40,733 nucleotides of DNA from Sphaerosporella brunnea (taxonomy: Eukaryota > Ascomycota > Pezizomycetes > Pezizales > Pyronemataceae): the NCBI GenBank assembly GCA_008704415.1, contig VXIS01000387.1, positions 1-40,733 of the forward strand, in the 5' to 3' direction. Shown in pieces: positions 7,932-19,765 of this stretch. A program made the translations under genes and the position numbers. The notes below the pieces were generated by a model that did not search any database, was not told where the DNA came from, and saw only the letters and a program-made list of their open reading frames with translations. Numbering within the stretch: position 1 is the stretch's first letter; each line of letters opens with the position of its first letter.

Positions 7932-9862
7932 TTACTGGAACTCGATGGTTCCAGGAGGCTTCTGAGTGACTATTCAATTGTTAGTGTTACCATTCATAAT
8001 TATTGAAGCTGAGTGGGGATGTGGGACTCACCATCGTACAACACACGGCAGACACCATCAACTTCGTTGACGATCCTGGTGGAAACCTTGCGCAAGAACT
8101 TGCCATCAAAGTCGAACCAGTCGGCCGTCATGTAGTCTGTGGTGGTAACGGCACGGAGCGCGATAACCTGATCGTACACTCGCTTATCACCCATAACACC
8201 GACGGCACGGACGGGCAACAACGCTGCGTACGCCTGGGAGATCTGGCGGTAAAGGCCAGCCGCCTTGATCTCGGAGATGAATATGTGGTCCGCCTGGCGA
8301 GCAATGCGGATCTGCTCGGGGGTGACCTCGCCGCAGATACGGATGGCGATACCAGGTCCGGGGAAGGGGTGGCGCCAGACAAGCTCCTCGGGGATACCAA
8401 GGTTAGTGCCCATAACGCGGACCTCATCCTTGAAGAGCTCACGGAGAGGCTCGATGAGCTTAAGCTTCATATTCTCGAGGAGACCACCAACGTTGTGATG
8501 GGTCTTGATGGTGGCACTGGGGCCCTTAAACGAGATACTCTCGATGACATCGGGGTACAAGGTTCCCTGGAGCAGGAAGTCGACCTCACCGCCGGACTCC
8601 TTCATCACACGCTCGGCTTCGCGCTGGAAGACCTCGATGAATGTGTTACCGATGATCTTGCGCTTCTTCTCTGGATCCTGAACGCCCTTGAGCTTGCTCA
8701 AGAACTCCTCACTGGCATCCACGACGGTCAAGTTAATGCCGAGGTGCTTAGTCAGAGTCTCGTGGACGATCTGGCACTCGTTCAGGCGCATAACACCGTT
8801 GTCCACGAGGATAGCATGGAAACGGTCACCAATCGCCTGTTGCATGAGCTTGGCCGCAACGGTGGAGTCGACACCGCCGGAGACGGCACCGATAACCTGA
8901 CCCTTCTCTCCAACGACCGCCTTGATGCGGGCAATCTCAGTCTCCACGAACCGATCCATGGTCCAATTCTGGCGAGCCTTGCAAAGCTTGACTGCAAAGT
9001 TGGCGAGGAGGTCCTTGCCCTGGGGAGTGTGGGTGACCTCGGGGTGGAACTGGATACCGTACAGAGGCTTCTCGGCGTGGGCGATACCAGCAAAAGGCGC
9101 ATTGGCGGTGGTGGCCACGGTCAGGAAGCCGGCGGGGAGGGCGCCGAGCTTATCGCCGTGGGACATCCACACGTCGATCTGGTCACCGACACCCTCGAAC
9201 AGGACATCGACGTGGGGCGCGGCAGAGGTGTGACGAGCGACAGTCAGGATGGAGTGACCGTACTCCTTACGGTCACCAGCACAGACATCGCGGCCGTGGT
9301 TCCAGGCGATCTCCTGCAGACCGTAGCAGACACCGAGGATCGGGACCTGAGGGCTTGGTTAACATCTGGTTGTATTGCCATAGTTTGGGCATGGATTTGA
9401 CTAACACCAAGGTCGAACACAGCAGGGTCGACGTGGGGAGCATCGGCATCGTAGACCGAGTAAGGAGACCCTGATAAAATGATACCCTTGGGCTTCCAGG
9501 GGAGGTCCGCAATCGTTTGCGTGCAGGGGAGCATCTCAGCGTAGACATTGAGCTCACGCAGACGGCGAGTGATCAAGTGGCTGTACTGCGAGCTGTGAAA
9601 CTGTTAGCAGCCGTAAACAAATGGACACAAACGGCTGGCAAACATACCCAAAATCAAGCACCTAAGTTCCAGAGAAACCCAGTAAGCAGGCGATCCAGAA
9701 GCGACTCAAAATTCAACCTGGGCTTGATATACCAAGATTGTGTCAAAGATGTCGGCCACCTATAGAATGTATTAGTAACTGCGACAGACGCTTGAAATGG
9801 ATGTTTCGAATACATACCACCTCGGGGCCGGAGCCAGCAGTCGCGACGTCGTTGGTAGACAT
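7932..9862 (-). CDS. GUA1: GMP synthase (glutamine-hydrolysing)
   Basis: Exons in coding order are 9862-9818, 9759-9733, 9661-9648, 9592-9406, 9346-8032 and 7969-7932, giving 541 residues. The enzyme converts XMP, ATP and glutamine to GMP in purine synthesis in the cytosol. The class I glutamine amidotransferase domain (about 21-210) shows VLDFGSQY, the nucleophile Cys98 in ILGVCYG, and His192 and Glu194 in FHPEV. The ATP-pyrophosphatase domain starts with the PP-loop SGGVDST at 247-253. The conserved C-terminal dimerisation end is [10 protein letters not shown], supplied by the last 38-nt exon. Two coding exons are tiny (27 and 14 nt). They are needed to give FDTILVLDFGSQYSH without a frame break, and both are flanked by good GT and AG sites. 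Confidence 0.96.
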
Positions 9863-10162
9863 TGTTTGTGTATTATTTGCGACTTTTTGAGGGTTCTACG
9901 CAAAAGATGCCTCGAGATGCCCCACTAAAGAAGGAGGAGAGGAGGCGAGGGGCACACGAGTGAAAATTCTTGAAAATTGATGGTGGGGCAAGGTTGAGGC
10001 TCTTTCATGGGTAGCTAAAAACCAAATTGAGCCGCGCTAAACCCAATTCCAAAATTTATTTTCCCCCACGTTTTCCCACCGAAAACCAATTGGCGTGTCT
10101 ACTTAGGTAAGTAGACCGAGAAAGTGAAGGCGGCGCGCACCACAAGATCTCAATCCCACCCC
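9863..10162. promoter_or_regulatory. Shared divergent promoter region of GUA1 and RRN6
   Basis: 300 bp separate the two start codons. The region includes a CCAATTGG palindrome (10087-10094), a possible CCAAT-box target, and the interrupted palindrome at 10097-10116. Confidence 0.5.
10097..10116. repeat. 20-bp interrupted palindrome
   Basis: GTCTACTTA and TAAGTAGAC are exact reverse complements separated by GG. It shares the CTACTTA word with the 22-bp palindrome at 6288-6309. Confidence 0.75.
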
Positions 10163-13100
10163 ATGAATATTCCAATTTACGACCCCCAGGCCCGGAAATG
10201 GCATTTCAATCGTCAGAGCACTGGGGGTTTTCGTCTTTTCGATGTGACCTCAGATGAGCAAATTGTGCGTCGCTCTGTGGTGCTGGACGATCCCGGTGCC
10301 TCTACTCGCCACAAAACCAAGAAATGGTGGACGCGATGTCTGGTAGGCAATTTTTGGAGACCAACGCGTACCAACTTGCAAATTCTGATGGGTGAGATCT
10401 TAGGAACGAGATGCGCCAGAAATGGCTCCAGCAATGGAGTGGATCAACAATTACTTCGAAGAGTCGCAGCTCCTGGCTGTAAACTCAAATATCAATGATC
10501 CTGTTACCGGTCGGTTGCTTGCGTTTGGAACGGCGACTGAACGCAACGCACGGCATACTGAACGTACTGTCAAAGTGGCTGCTTTTGCTCGGGGACAGAC
10601 AGGTTCTGAGCTGAGTAAGCAATCGTGTTGTCGGCACAAGATTCTCACCAGCTGACCAGAATCTGGTGCTTAGTGCTGGCGGAGATGAGAATAGATGAAA
10701 GGAAGTTCCAAGATTCCGAGGGAGTTGATTTGCTGGTCCCTCGCATCATCCCTCGAGTCCGCAGCCATCACCAGTTCTTGTCACCAATTTGGCAGATATG
10801 TTTTGCTGGAAATCCCTATCAAAGCCAGACAACATATCGTATGTGGAACAAAGACAAATCTATATATTTCATGCTGATTGCTTCACAGCTTTGCTTGCGG
10901 TGCGGTCATCTGGAGCTACAACTGTGTTCAAAGTTCTCTACGGAAAAGGCCCGTTAAGCCGGTCAGGATCAGCCGAATTTTCTGTGCAGACTCTAGCAAC
11001 GGCGAATTCGGTGGGCAAAAACGGCCATGCGGATGTTACCTTTAATCCGTGGTATGATAGGCAATTCGCTATCATTGATCAAAAGGGCCAGTGGAAAGTA
11101 TGGGATATCGAAGGTGCCTATGAAAGCTCACGTAAGGGGTCTGGTATCACGCTTAAAAGCTCTGCGGATGGCTGCATAACTGTAGACGATGACCAAAAAA
11201 GCTACGGTTGGGGAAGAATCGCATGGGGAGAGGACTTGAACTCCATGATGGCCTGTGACCGCCATACTGTTGCCCTATTCGATATGCGGGTGAGAATATG
11301 TGCGATAATCTGTCGTCACGGATGCATGCTAATTACTTGCAGGCGAAAGCTGGCTCGGCCACTATAACGCTCCCCGTGGACCGTGATCGAAACTGGATTC
11401 TTGATCTTCAGAGAGGACCGACTAATGGAGGTGGCCACGATGCATTCGTTCTTACGTCTTCGAATATCACCTGGATTGATATCAGGCAGCCTGGACGCCC
11501 CCTTCTGAGCTGGCAACACCGCCGGCATCGTGACGACGTGTCGATGCATCTGGAGCTATTTAACTCGAGAGATGGTATTTCTGATGATTTTTCGAGTGCG
11601 TATGGATTGACTAACGCATGCAGTTACAACCGCTGTTGTTGGTTCCCGTATAAACTCCCTGACAACATGCTACCAATTTTCTCGCGGGGCAGTTCCAACT
11701 ATGTTGGGTGATGCCTATATGATCAAACCGCCTTTCGACGACACAGATCCGTCGAAAGCCGCTGTCAATACGGTTTTCCTGCCATGTCCTCTTCAAAATT
11801 CCAAGGATGCCTCCGGCCCCGCCAGCGAATATAAGGATGAGGGGGTTGAATTTTTTACTGGATTATCCATAGATAAAGAGATGGCTATCTCACAGCGCAT
11901 ATACAGTACCCAGGAGCAAACAGAGGTTCTTGTTGGTGGATCCTTGAAGAGCAGCGAGTACATCGCCGAGTCGGAAGACGAGTCCGAGGGCGAAGAGATT
12001 GAAGACATGCCTCCAGGAAAGTTGAAACCAGATTCCAACCAAAATGCATACAATAGCCATAAACGGGCAAATCTCTTCGAGCTCTACAATTCCACCTTCA
12101 AGGCCGAGGATGAAGGACTGCGCACTGTGCAAGATGACGACCCAGCCAATTCCGTCGAAGGGTATCGTGCAGCAGTTGCGGAAGAGCTGCAATCAAGGGC
12201 CAAATTTGCAGTGCTCGGAATATCACCACTGTACGTAACCTCTATGCCCTTTGATCTTCGCCATCTAACCCGAGTCCTCCCTACCCAGGAACGAAGTGGG
12301 AAAACCAGCCCTTCTCTTCGACAAAATTTCAGACCTAGAGGAGGCAATACAAGGCCTATTGAATTCTGAGCAGATCCAGGGTGCGTATGAAACCCATTCT
12401 CTCCTGCCCAAGTGCATGTACGGGTCGCTTCTGGCCACGCGCAGTGGCTCTACCGGCGTTTCCATCCATGCCATTTACGACGAGTTAATCAAAACTCGAG
12501 TTGCGCCTCTCCCCGCCAGCGCCCCGGTTCGTATCAGGCTGCAGAGAGAACGGCTTTCACGTCACATCGCAACTGAGCTGTATCTCGCCAGCATCGGTAT
12601 CAGTGTCAAACCTTCGCCGGAACAGCTCGAGCCTCCCGCCTCGCAGCTGTTGCCCATCACGCCTTCGCGGAAGGCGCAACAGTTTCCCTTGCAGGAGGAG
12701 GAGAATGGTGGTGGTTTCCCAGGAAGCAGTAATAACAGCGGCAATAAGGAGCCACTACAACGCATCCGCGCGTATGCACCCATCCAGACACGCATCGCGC
12801 TCCCAGAAGGCATAGGGCGTGTGTTAGACAGCTGGAGAATCGGGGAAGATCCATCAGAATTCGAGTTCTTTCTGGATTCAGAGGAGGGGGTGCCGCGATA
12901 CCGCAAGGACAGGAGGAAAATCCGCAAAAAGAAGGAATTGTTGGAGCGTCTAAACGGTCCGTCGATTGCTCCTATCGGCGATGGCATCCCGGATATATTT
13001 GGAAGCCAACCGCTTGTGCTCGATGAAGGACATCCGTCCACTCAGATATTCCCTAGCCAGAGTCAGGGAGGGAGCCAGAGCCAGGGACCCCAAGGGATCA

Positions 13101-13168
13101 CGATGAGCCAAGTCGAAAAGGGCAAGCACGGTGGGAGGAAACAGAAGAAGCGGAAGACTGGTTTTTGA
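10163..13168 (+). CDS. RRN6: RNA polymerase I core factor subunit Rrn6-like (TAF1C counterpart)
   Basis: Exons 10163-10342, 10404-10614, 10674-10838, 10889-11289, 11343-11574, 11624-12230 and 12289-13168 encode 891 residues. Rrn6 with Rrn7 and Rrn11 forms the core factor that binds the rDNA core promoter in the nucleolus. Supporting features are the N-terminal IPIYDPQARKWHFNRQ motif, the WD/propeller-like block with FNPWYDRQFAIID and GQWKVWDIEG, an acidic stretch (EDESEGEEIED), and the C-terminal SQSQ-rich segment followed by MSQVEKGKHGGR and a basic KKRKTGF end, all typical of fungal Rrn6. All seven exon joins keep frame and restore conserved motifs. The ATG at 10163 was chosen because it begins the conserved N-terminus. 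An in-frame GTG upstream is not credible as a start. The 3' end converges on EXO84. Confidence 0.9.
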
Positions 13169-13511
13169 GAGCACATATCATTGCTTTTCGGGCGTCCTGG
13201 CGCAACTACTGGATGTATTGATCGGGTGATTTTTGTAAAACATTTCGCACGCGCAGCTATCCTCATGTCTGTACTTTACGCAAAGCGGGGATATTGCCTC
13301 TTCAGCCGGTGATGTTCTGTAGCCCCGGTGTCTGTGCGGCATGCACATCATAGCTTATCATTCAGTAAATCATGAGAACACAGAACTTGAATCACTCGGA
13401 ATCTTGAAAGTAAAAGGGTATCCATAGAATGCTAATTAAGTATAGTACCAACAACGCGATCATCAAACAGGCCAACAGCAAAGCGAAACAAAAAAAAGAA
13501 AGAAAAGCAGT
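13169..13511. other. Convergent 3' spacer between RRN6 and EXO84
   Basis: A-rich near 13490-13506. No gene or notable repeat seen. Confidence 0.5.
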
Positions 13512-15724
13512 CTACTCCTTTTCCACCGACCTCTCTTTCCTGATCTTAGGGCCCTTCAGTTCCTTAAAATCAAGGCCGCAATCAACGAGCATGGTGGAAT
13601 GGATCCTAGTGATATCCATGCAGTCGTCATAGACTTTGGAGCCAGACTCTACGGTCTCGAGCTGTCTCTGCAATAGCTCGACATAGTTCTGTATGTGCTC
13701 CTTTGCCCAGCGGACCAGCGCACTGGCGAGACGGTACTCGAAGCAGCTGTTGTAGATTTCCACCGTGTTCTTGATCAGCGTGAATTGGACTAGTGCAACC
13801 TGGGAGATGTAGAGGGCTACGTCGCCTTCGAAGCGGACTTGTCTATGACAATATTAGTTAGTACATACGATAGTAGAGAATGAGAAGGAGAAGGGGAAGG
13901 AGAAGGCACAGTACCTGGTACGCTTCTTGATGGTCGCGGATCTGGCTTCCAAAAATGCCTCACGGGCACGATCCTCATAGTCGAGCTTAACGAGCCACTG
14001 GATATTTGCTTTAACTGCGGTCTTCTGCGCCGGGTTCTCGACCAAGTCGGTGGTGATGATAGAAGCCAACTTGCTTGCGCGCTCGTCGAGCTTGAGATGT
14101 ATCAACTCCGAGATGAGGGAGTTGCTCTTTGCCAGACTCTGCGCCAGCGCCCGCAGTTTTCCAACGCTGGACACTGCCTGCTCGAATTTGCGGTGCGCGA
14201 TGTTTTCGTCCAGCTCGTCCATTTGCGTTTCAACCCATCGGAGGTTGCGGGATTGACCCTCCACCGTGAACATGGAGTGTCCCGAGCCGTGGGCGCTGAG
14301 ACTGTTGAGGAGGTCGCCGTGCTCAAGGAGCTTCGGGTCCCGTCCGGCAAAAAAGGAGACGCTGTCGCGGCGTCGTAGGTTGTCTTCAGTTTCTGCGCGC
14401 AGGGCCTTGCGGAGCTCGTCGCGAGACTTCTTGAATTGCCGTAGAAGATCAGCCTTTTTCTCGGGGCTTTCGTTCTGGTAAACGAAAGCCTCCTTTCCGA
14501 CGCGCAGGCTGATGGCGTGGGAGACTCCCTTGCGAGAGGACTGCGTGGAAAGATCCACCATCTCGATCTCTGACAAACCCCAACATTTGTCCGCAACATT
14601 CTTAGTGCTCGGACCTCGCGAGGAAGACGCGGAGTTTGCATCCACGCGCTTTTTCTTGACAGTAGCAATCAGGAGGTGGTCGTTCAATAAGACTAGGTGC
14701 ACGATTCTTCGTGGCTTCCAAGTGGCCGCATTCAACTCAATCCAGTGCCGCGATTCGAGGACGATGTGTCGGCCGGGAACCGAGGGCAGGAACTTTTGCG
14801 CACCCTCTACGGCCTTCCACAACGCTTGCAGATGGCTCATGTGCAGCGCCGTCAGGTCCGCAACACTGCTGCGATTGGCGTGTTTCCGGGCCTGTACATC
14901 GTCCTTTGCGAACGAGCTCTCGGTCTTGAGTGAGTCGGTGGTGGTGTGAAGCTCCGTAAGCAACCCACGAAGCACCCGCATCTCGCTCTTAAGCTTGTCG
15001 ATTTCCTTGGAGATGATGATGAACTGAGTTCTGTTCACAAACACGTTCTTTTGCAGATCCGACGATGTGCGGTTCCGAACATTTTTGAGCTTGCGCTGGA
15101 AATCCTTGATCTCTTCGTCCGTCGCATTCGCCAGCACGGTCGCCACAACTTACCCCCACCACCAGCGTCAGTCTTCACGCCACATAGAAGTTTCTGGAAG
15201 ACCATACATTGCTCAGGATCAAATGCCGGGTCCCGGAACTGGCTGATGTCGATATCGGGCCCTTTTGCCTCCCCCTTACGGCCAGGCGTGGGTAGCTTTG
15301 CGCCCGCACCCGCGGGGATAGAGGGCATCGCCGGAATAGCGGGCATAGGAGGCACATCGCCGCCCACTTCCCCTGGGATCGGGAACCGCGTTGACATTCG
15401 CCGCTTCACCAGGTCTGCGACCTATATGGCGTTTCAGCATGTGAGCTACTCTTCGGAGCTTCGGGAAGCTGCTACCTTTTCCTTGTCACGACTGCGGACC
15501 TGCGGCGGACCGATAGATTGAGTTGACGGACCCAGCCTTGCGCCGGGCATCGGGGGCATTGGGACTTGGCTATACGGGTGGCCATTGGGTCAGTAGCTTT
15601 CGGGGGTGACCAGTTGCGTAGGCTGGGTTGCCTACCGTGGTGGTCCGATTACAGGTTTTTTGGACTTGTCGCCTTTGCCGCGGCGTTTGCGGAGGGAGAG
15701 CCCCTTGGAGCGGTCTTTATCCAT
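13512..15724 (-). CDS. EXO84: Exocyst complex component Exo84
   Basis: Exons in coding order are 15724-15636, 15569-15476, 15421-15208, 15148-13915 and 13842-13512, giving 653 residues. Exo84 is one of eight exocyst subunits that tether secretory vesicles at the plasma membrane. The N-terminus (MDKDRSKGLSLRKRRGKG) and the proline-rich linker match fungal Exo84. An N-terminal coiled coil follows (NRTSSDLQKNVFVNRTQFI onwards). A PH-like domain lies at about 252-375 (HIVLESRHWIELNAATWKP, VHLVLLNDHLLIATV). The C-terminal helical domain contains FEGDVALYISQVALVQFTLI and the conserved IYNSCFE motif. The third intron uses an AAG acceptor; the join gives FVATVLANATDEEI and keeps the frame. It diverges from YIP1. 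Confidence 0.95.
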
Positions 15725-16054
15725 GGTGGGCGTGGGATTTGTGGTGGTGGTTGAGAGTGATGTTGCTATGGAGTTGTTATGGAGTTGTAGGAAGTAAGTG
15801 TCATGTCGCTTCCCGTGAGGACCTTGGTTGAGTAAGTTAGCTTCAAGCTCTGTGTCACCGTATCACGAACACATCACCAACTTCGTCGCCCATTCAACGA
15901 AAATCCTCAACCACACATACACCATCACCACAGCAATACCCATCACGTCCTCATACGTTTCCGACCAACCCATCGCGTCCTGCAATCCAACCACGCACCA
16001 GAAAGGCGCTCCCCCCCTAATCGCGCATAAAAACACATCCCCTCAGCTACCACC
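15725..16054. promoter_or_regulatory. Shared divergent promoter region of EXO84 and YIP1
   Basis: 330 bp between start codons. The YIP1 side is C/A-rich (CACATACACCATCACCACA-like), typical of fungal 5' leaders. No specific site can be assigned. Confidence 0.4.
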
Positions 16055-16935
16055 ATGGCACAATTCTTCGCCCAACCCGGTCAGAACGCGCCCATCTATG
16101 GCTCACCACAAAACCTCCAATTCTACCAGTCCAGCTATGGACACCCCTCTGGTGTGAGCGGGCACAGTACTCCCGCGGCAGTAGGAGGCTACGGCGGCTT
16201 CGGGGGCATGGGCAGCATGGGCAGCATGGGAAACATTGGAACTACTTCCACCTCCGGTCCGGGAGGTGGTGAGAGGGGTGGGTTAACGATGGGATGGCTC
16301 GCGGCGTTTGGTACTGGCGGATATGATGATGAACCGCCGTTGCTAGAAGAGCTAGGGGTAAATTTTGCGCACATCAAAGGAAAGGTTCATCTCCTCCTCC
16401 CCGCGCCCACCACCAATCCCCGCTGATGAGATGGTGCTAGACGCTCGCGGTCTTGAACCCCCTTCGAACTGTGGATCAGCATATGATGGATGACTCCGAC
16501 GTTGCGGGACCAATACTGTTCTGTCTCCTCTTCGGCACATTCCTGCTGTTGTCCGGGAAGGTCCATTTCGGGTACATCTACGGCGTCGCGCTTCTCGGCT
16601 CGATCTCGTTGCATCTGCTGCTGAACCTGATGTCCGCACCAACGCACTCGTTGAACTACATTCGCTCCGCGTCAGTGCTCGGCTACTGCTTGCTGCCGCT
16701 GGTGTTCACGAGCGGCCTAGGCGTCGCCTACCCGTTGGATGGAATGTTGGGGTATGTGTTCAGCATGGCGGCCATCGCGTGGAGTACGTATGCGGCGAGC
16801 AATATGTTCGTGGGTGTTCTTGGTGTGAGAGAAATGCGCTGGTTGGTGGCCTACCCACTCACACTTTTTTACAGCGTGTTTGGAATCATGAGCATCTTTG
16901 GGAGCAAGGCGAGTGGAGGGCTGCCGAAGGTTTAA
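16055..16935 (+). CDS. YIP1: Yip1 family Golgi/ER membrane protein
   Basis: Exons 16055-16384 and 16441-16935 encode 274 residues. Yip1 is a multi-spanning protein of ER and Golgi that binds Ypt1/Ypt31-type Rab GTPases with Yif1 and supports COPII vesicle formation. The first 80 residues are cytosolic, Gln/Tyr then Gly/Ser/Met-rich. The conserved PPLLEELGVNFAHI motif precedes LNPLRTVDQHMMDDSDVAGP. About five membrane segments follow (ILFCLLFGTFLLL, FGYIYGVALLGSISLHLLL, SVLGYCLLPLVFTSGLG, YVFSMAAIAWSTYAASNMF, WLVAYPLTLFYSVFGIMSIF). The single 56-nt intron has an unusual GTTCAT donor. The join AAG|ACG restores HIKGKTLAVLNP. Confidence 0.96.
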
Positions 16936-17286
16936 TTCTGTTGTTTTGTTTTTTGTCTTGTTTATCTGCATTCCATGGCGGGAAGGGCTGTAGGATTAGT
17001 AGATTCATTGTCATTTGGCGGTTTTATAATAGCACACTTGAAGTTCGATCGTGATAAAAATTGTCGTCCAAACTCCCAACCATCGTCTGTACATCGTGCA
17101 AACATCTGGTTTTCCTAGCCCCAACTATGTATCGATAGTACCTGAACGCCCCGACTTTACTTAGATCGATGTTGTGATGAGCGGGGCGTGGCAGAAATTC
17201 AATCATAAAATATCACCCGGTCACGGAGATCCGATTCCAAAATTACTATTAGAAGGTATATGGAATCACTACAAGCAAAGATTGAT
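16936..17286. other. Convergent 3' spacer between YIP1 and PGA1
   Basis: 3' untranslated regions only. No gene or repeat recognised. Confidence 0.5.
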
Positions 17287-18069
17287 CTAAATATCCTTCT
17301 TTACGCCGGCCTTTGCGCTCTTTCCAGAGCTTGCAACGCCCAGCAGAGCTCGATGAACCCATCCTCCCAGCCACCAGGAGAAGACGGCAACAACGACCAA
17401 CAGCCCGACGATCTTCAGCAGAGATTCTGGAAGGACATTCAGCAGATATGGATCAAGAACTATACATTGTTAGCTATGTGACCAGTTCCTCCCAAAGGCA
17501 ACAACAGCTTACTTATGTCCACATCCACAGGCTCTGGGTTCTCCATACGAGCTCTCGAAGACGAAACGTACGCCGTCTTTGCCAGAACTCTCAGATAAAG
17601 CACCTGTCCCTCACCCTCTATCCGTGCCGTCGGCGAGTTGGAAGAGTATTCCCGTATGCTATCTAGCAACGACTCCGCCAGCACCTGCTCAGGGGTGTAA
17701 AGATCCAAGGTGAAATCCGTCGGTTGCTAGACAAGTGTCAGAATCTCACAACAAGGCGCTTCAGATCAGTTCACAAACCGTGGCCGCCCAGCATATCCTC
17801 ACTTCATATCTCTTTGCCTCCTTCAGCCCGTCGATTTTAACCCAGTGTTCCGCGCCTTTGCCAGCAAAAGAGGTGCTTAACCGCGACCTGATAGCCCGGC
17901 AATTGCTGCAGTGCTCGGAGGGAGCAAGCTGCGGCAAGTGGTCTCCGACACCGTTCAATGACCATGATGAAGGAGCCGGTCCAAGAAATATCTCCTTCTC
18001 AACATTTGCTGCCGCAAAACCGAGAAAGCAAAGTGCGACTAAGAAGGCCGAATATATTCGCGTCAGCAT
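17287..18069 (-). CDS. PGA1: Pga1-type GPI-mannosyltransferase II co-activator
   Basis: Exons in coding order are 18069-17779, 17726-17513 and 17459-17287, giving 225 residues. Pga1 partners Gpi18 in the ER, where the complex adds the second mannose to GPI precursors. A signal peptide (MLTRIYSAFLVALCFLGFAA) is followed by NVEKEIFLGP. The family motif KRYEVRICWAAT is joined across the first intron to QPTDFTLDLYTP. A C-terminal transmembrane segment (IVGLLVVVAVFSWWLGGW) ends in a short basic tail. Intron 2 carries a CTAAC branch site 10 nt before its acceptor. It is divergently transcribed from MSF1 with only 110 bp between start codons. Confidence 0.88.
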
Positions 18070-18179
18070 CGCGTGTTGCGGAGGTGGTTCGTTCCCGTTG
18101 AGCCGCCTTGCATTCGAAGTTCAATTCCCATTCCCAGACCTAACCCACCACACCATTCCCAGACCTAACCCACCACAAG
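18070..18179. promoter_or_regulatory. Compact divergent promoter of PGA1 and MSF1
   Basis: 110 bp separate the start codons. Nearly half of the interval is the tandem repeat at 18129-18177, which ends two bases before the MSF1 ATG. Confidence 0.6.
18129..18177. repeat. 25-bp tandem duplication next to the MSF1 start
   Basis: The unit begins CATTCCCAGACCTAACCCA and continues CCACAC. It occurs at 18129-18153 and again at 18154-18177, the last base being absent. The copies are otherwise identical, implying a recent duplication in the leader or promoter. Confidence 0.9.
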
Positions 18180-19765
18180 ATGCGACTCCCGACCACCACC
18201 CTCCAGAACTGCCTTCGGGTCTCACAACGGAGTTCTACGTTCCTCCGGATCCGCCGAGTCTCACCGACGGGATTCAATTGCTACTCAACAAGTCCGTCCG
18301 TCATCACACACCTCTTCCTGCCGCCTGCCGCTGACACCCCCGCCAGATGCCCCTCCAACCGTCGAGGTCGCCGGCAAATCCTTCCAGCGCGATGAATGGA
18401 CAAACGTCCCGCCGCACATCATCTCCTGCGTCAACCGGAGCCTGCACTTGACGCCCTCGCACCCAATTGCCATCACCCGCGCGCTGGTGGAGCGCCAATT
18501 CATCGGGCCGGTGTACAAATCCTACAACAACCTCTCGCCGGTGGTATCGGTGCACCAGAACTTCGACTCCCTCGGGTTCCCCGCCAGCCACCCGGGACGC
18601 AGCAAAACTGATACCTACTACATCAACAAAGACACCGTGCTGCGTACGCACACTTCGGCGCATCAGGCTGACATTTTTGCGGCCGGCGAGAGCAAGGGCT
18701 TCACTGTGGCCGCGGACGTCTACCGGCGTGATGCGATCGATCGCAGCCACTACCCGGTGTTCCACCAAATGGAGGGCGCGAGGATGTGGTCGCGCTCGGA
18801 GGTGCCGGGGAGCGACATCGCTGCGGCGGTGAGGGCGGACCTGGAGAAGCTGCCGAAACACAATCTTGTGGTGGAGGATACCACTTCCGTTTTCCACGAG
18901 GGAAACCCGTTGCAGCCGGAGCACTCGGCGAAGGAGTGTGAAGCCATTGCGGCGCACCTGAAGCGGAGCTTGGAGGGCGTGGTGGTGGAGGTGTTTGGGC
19001 AGGCCAAAAAGGCCGCCATAGCGGCGGGGGAGGCAAAGGAAGATGATGCCCCGCTTGCCGTCAGGTGGATCGAGGCTTACTTCCCCTTCACAAGCCCCAG
19101 TTGGGAGTTGGAGGTGTTTTGGCAGGGAGAATGGTTGGAGCTGCTTGGATGCGGTGTGGTGAAGCAGAGCCTACCAAACAATGCCGGTATCGGCCTTTCT
19201 GTTCCATCAAATATGCCCAAATGCTAACACACCTCCTTGCCAGGCGTACCTGACAAGCTCGGGTGGGCGTTCGGAGTAGGCCTGGAGCGAGTCGCCATGC
19301 TTCTCTTTGGCATTCCGGACATCCGTCTCTTCTGGTCCAAGGATGGAAGATTCCTGAGCCAATTCAAGGAGGGTCAGATCTCCAGGTTCGCGCCGTTCTC
19401 GAAGTACCCGCCGTGCTACAAGGATGTGGCTTTCTGGCTCAAGACCTCTTCCAGCCCCGCCGGAGGCTCCCTGGCGCAGTTCCACGAGAACGACATGATG
19501 GAGGTTGTCCGTGACGTTGCCGGCGACTTGGCTGAGGACGTCAGACTTGTAAGCTCTGCCCCCCCCCCCCCCAAACCTGCAAATGCTTAGTCTAACCCGC
19601 CGATAGGTCGATGAATTCGTGCACCCCAAGACTGGCCGGAAGTCTCTCTGCTTCCGTATCAACTATAGGTCTCTGGAGAAGACCCTCACAAATGACGAGA
19701 CTAATGCTCTGCACGAGAGCGTGCGCAATGCCTTACACGAGAGGTACGGCGTGGAGCTGCGATAG
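18180..19765 (+). CDS. MSF1: Mitochondrial phenylalanyl-tRNA synthetase
   Basis: Exons 18180-18291, 18347-19186, 19244-19548 and 19607-19765 encode 471 residues, close to yeast Msf1 (469). It is the monomeric enzyme that charges mitochondrial tRNA-Phe. Residues 1-40 are Arg/Ser/Thr-rich and fit a mitochondrial presequence. The class II core starts near [10 protein letters not shown], with LRTHTSAHQ, the motif 2 region [36 protein letters not shown], and motif 3 in [20 protein letters not shown]. The C-terminal anticodon-binding (FDX-ACB) domain spans about 385-471 and ends HERYGVELR. Intron 3 contains a C14-type run (about 19559-19572). The first intron starts with the weak donor GTCCGT, so the exact exon 1/2 join is the least certain part. 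Confidence 0.95.

Noticed and set aside
8003..9400. Plus-strand open frame of 465 codons
   Set aside because: It lies exactly antisense to the GUA1 exon 5 coding region and reflects codon bias there. GUA1 motifs are on the minus strand.
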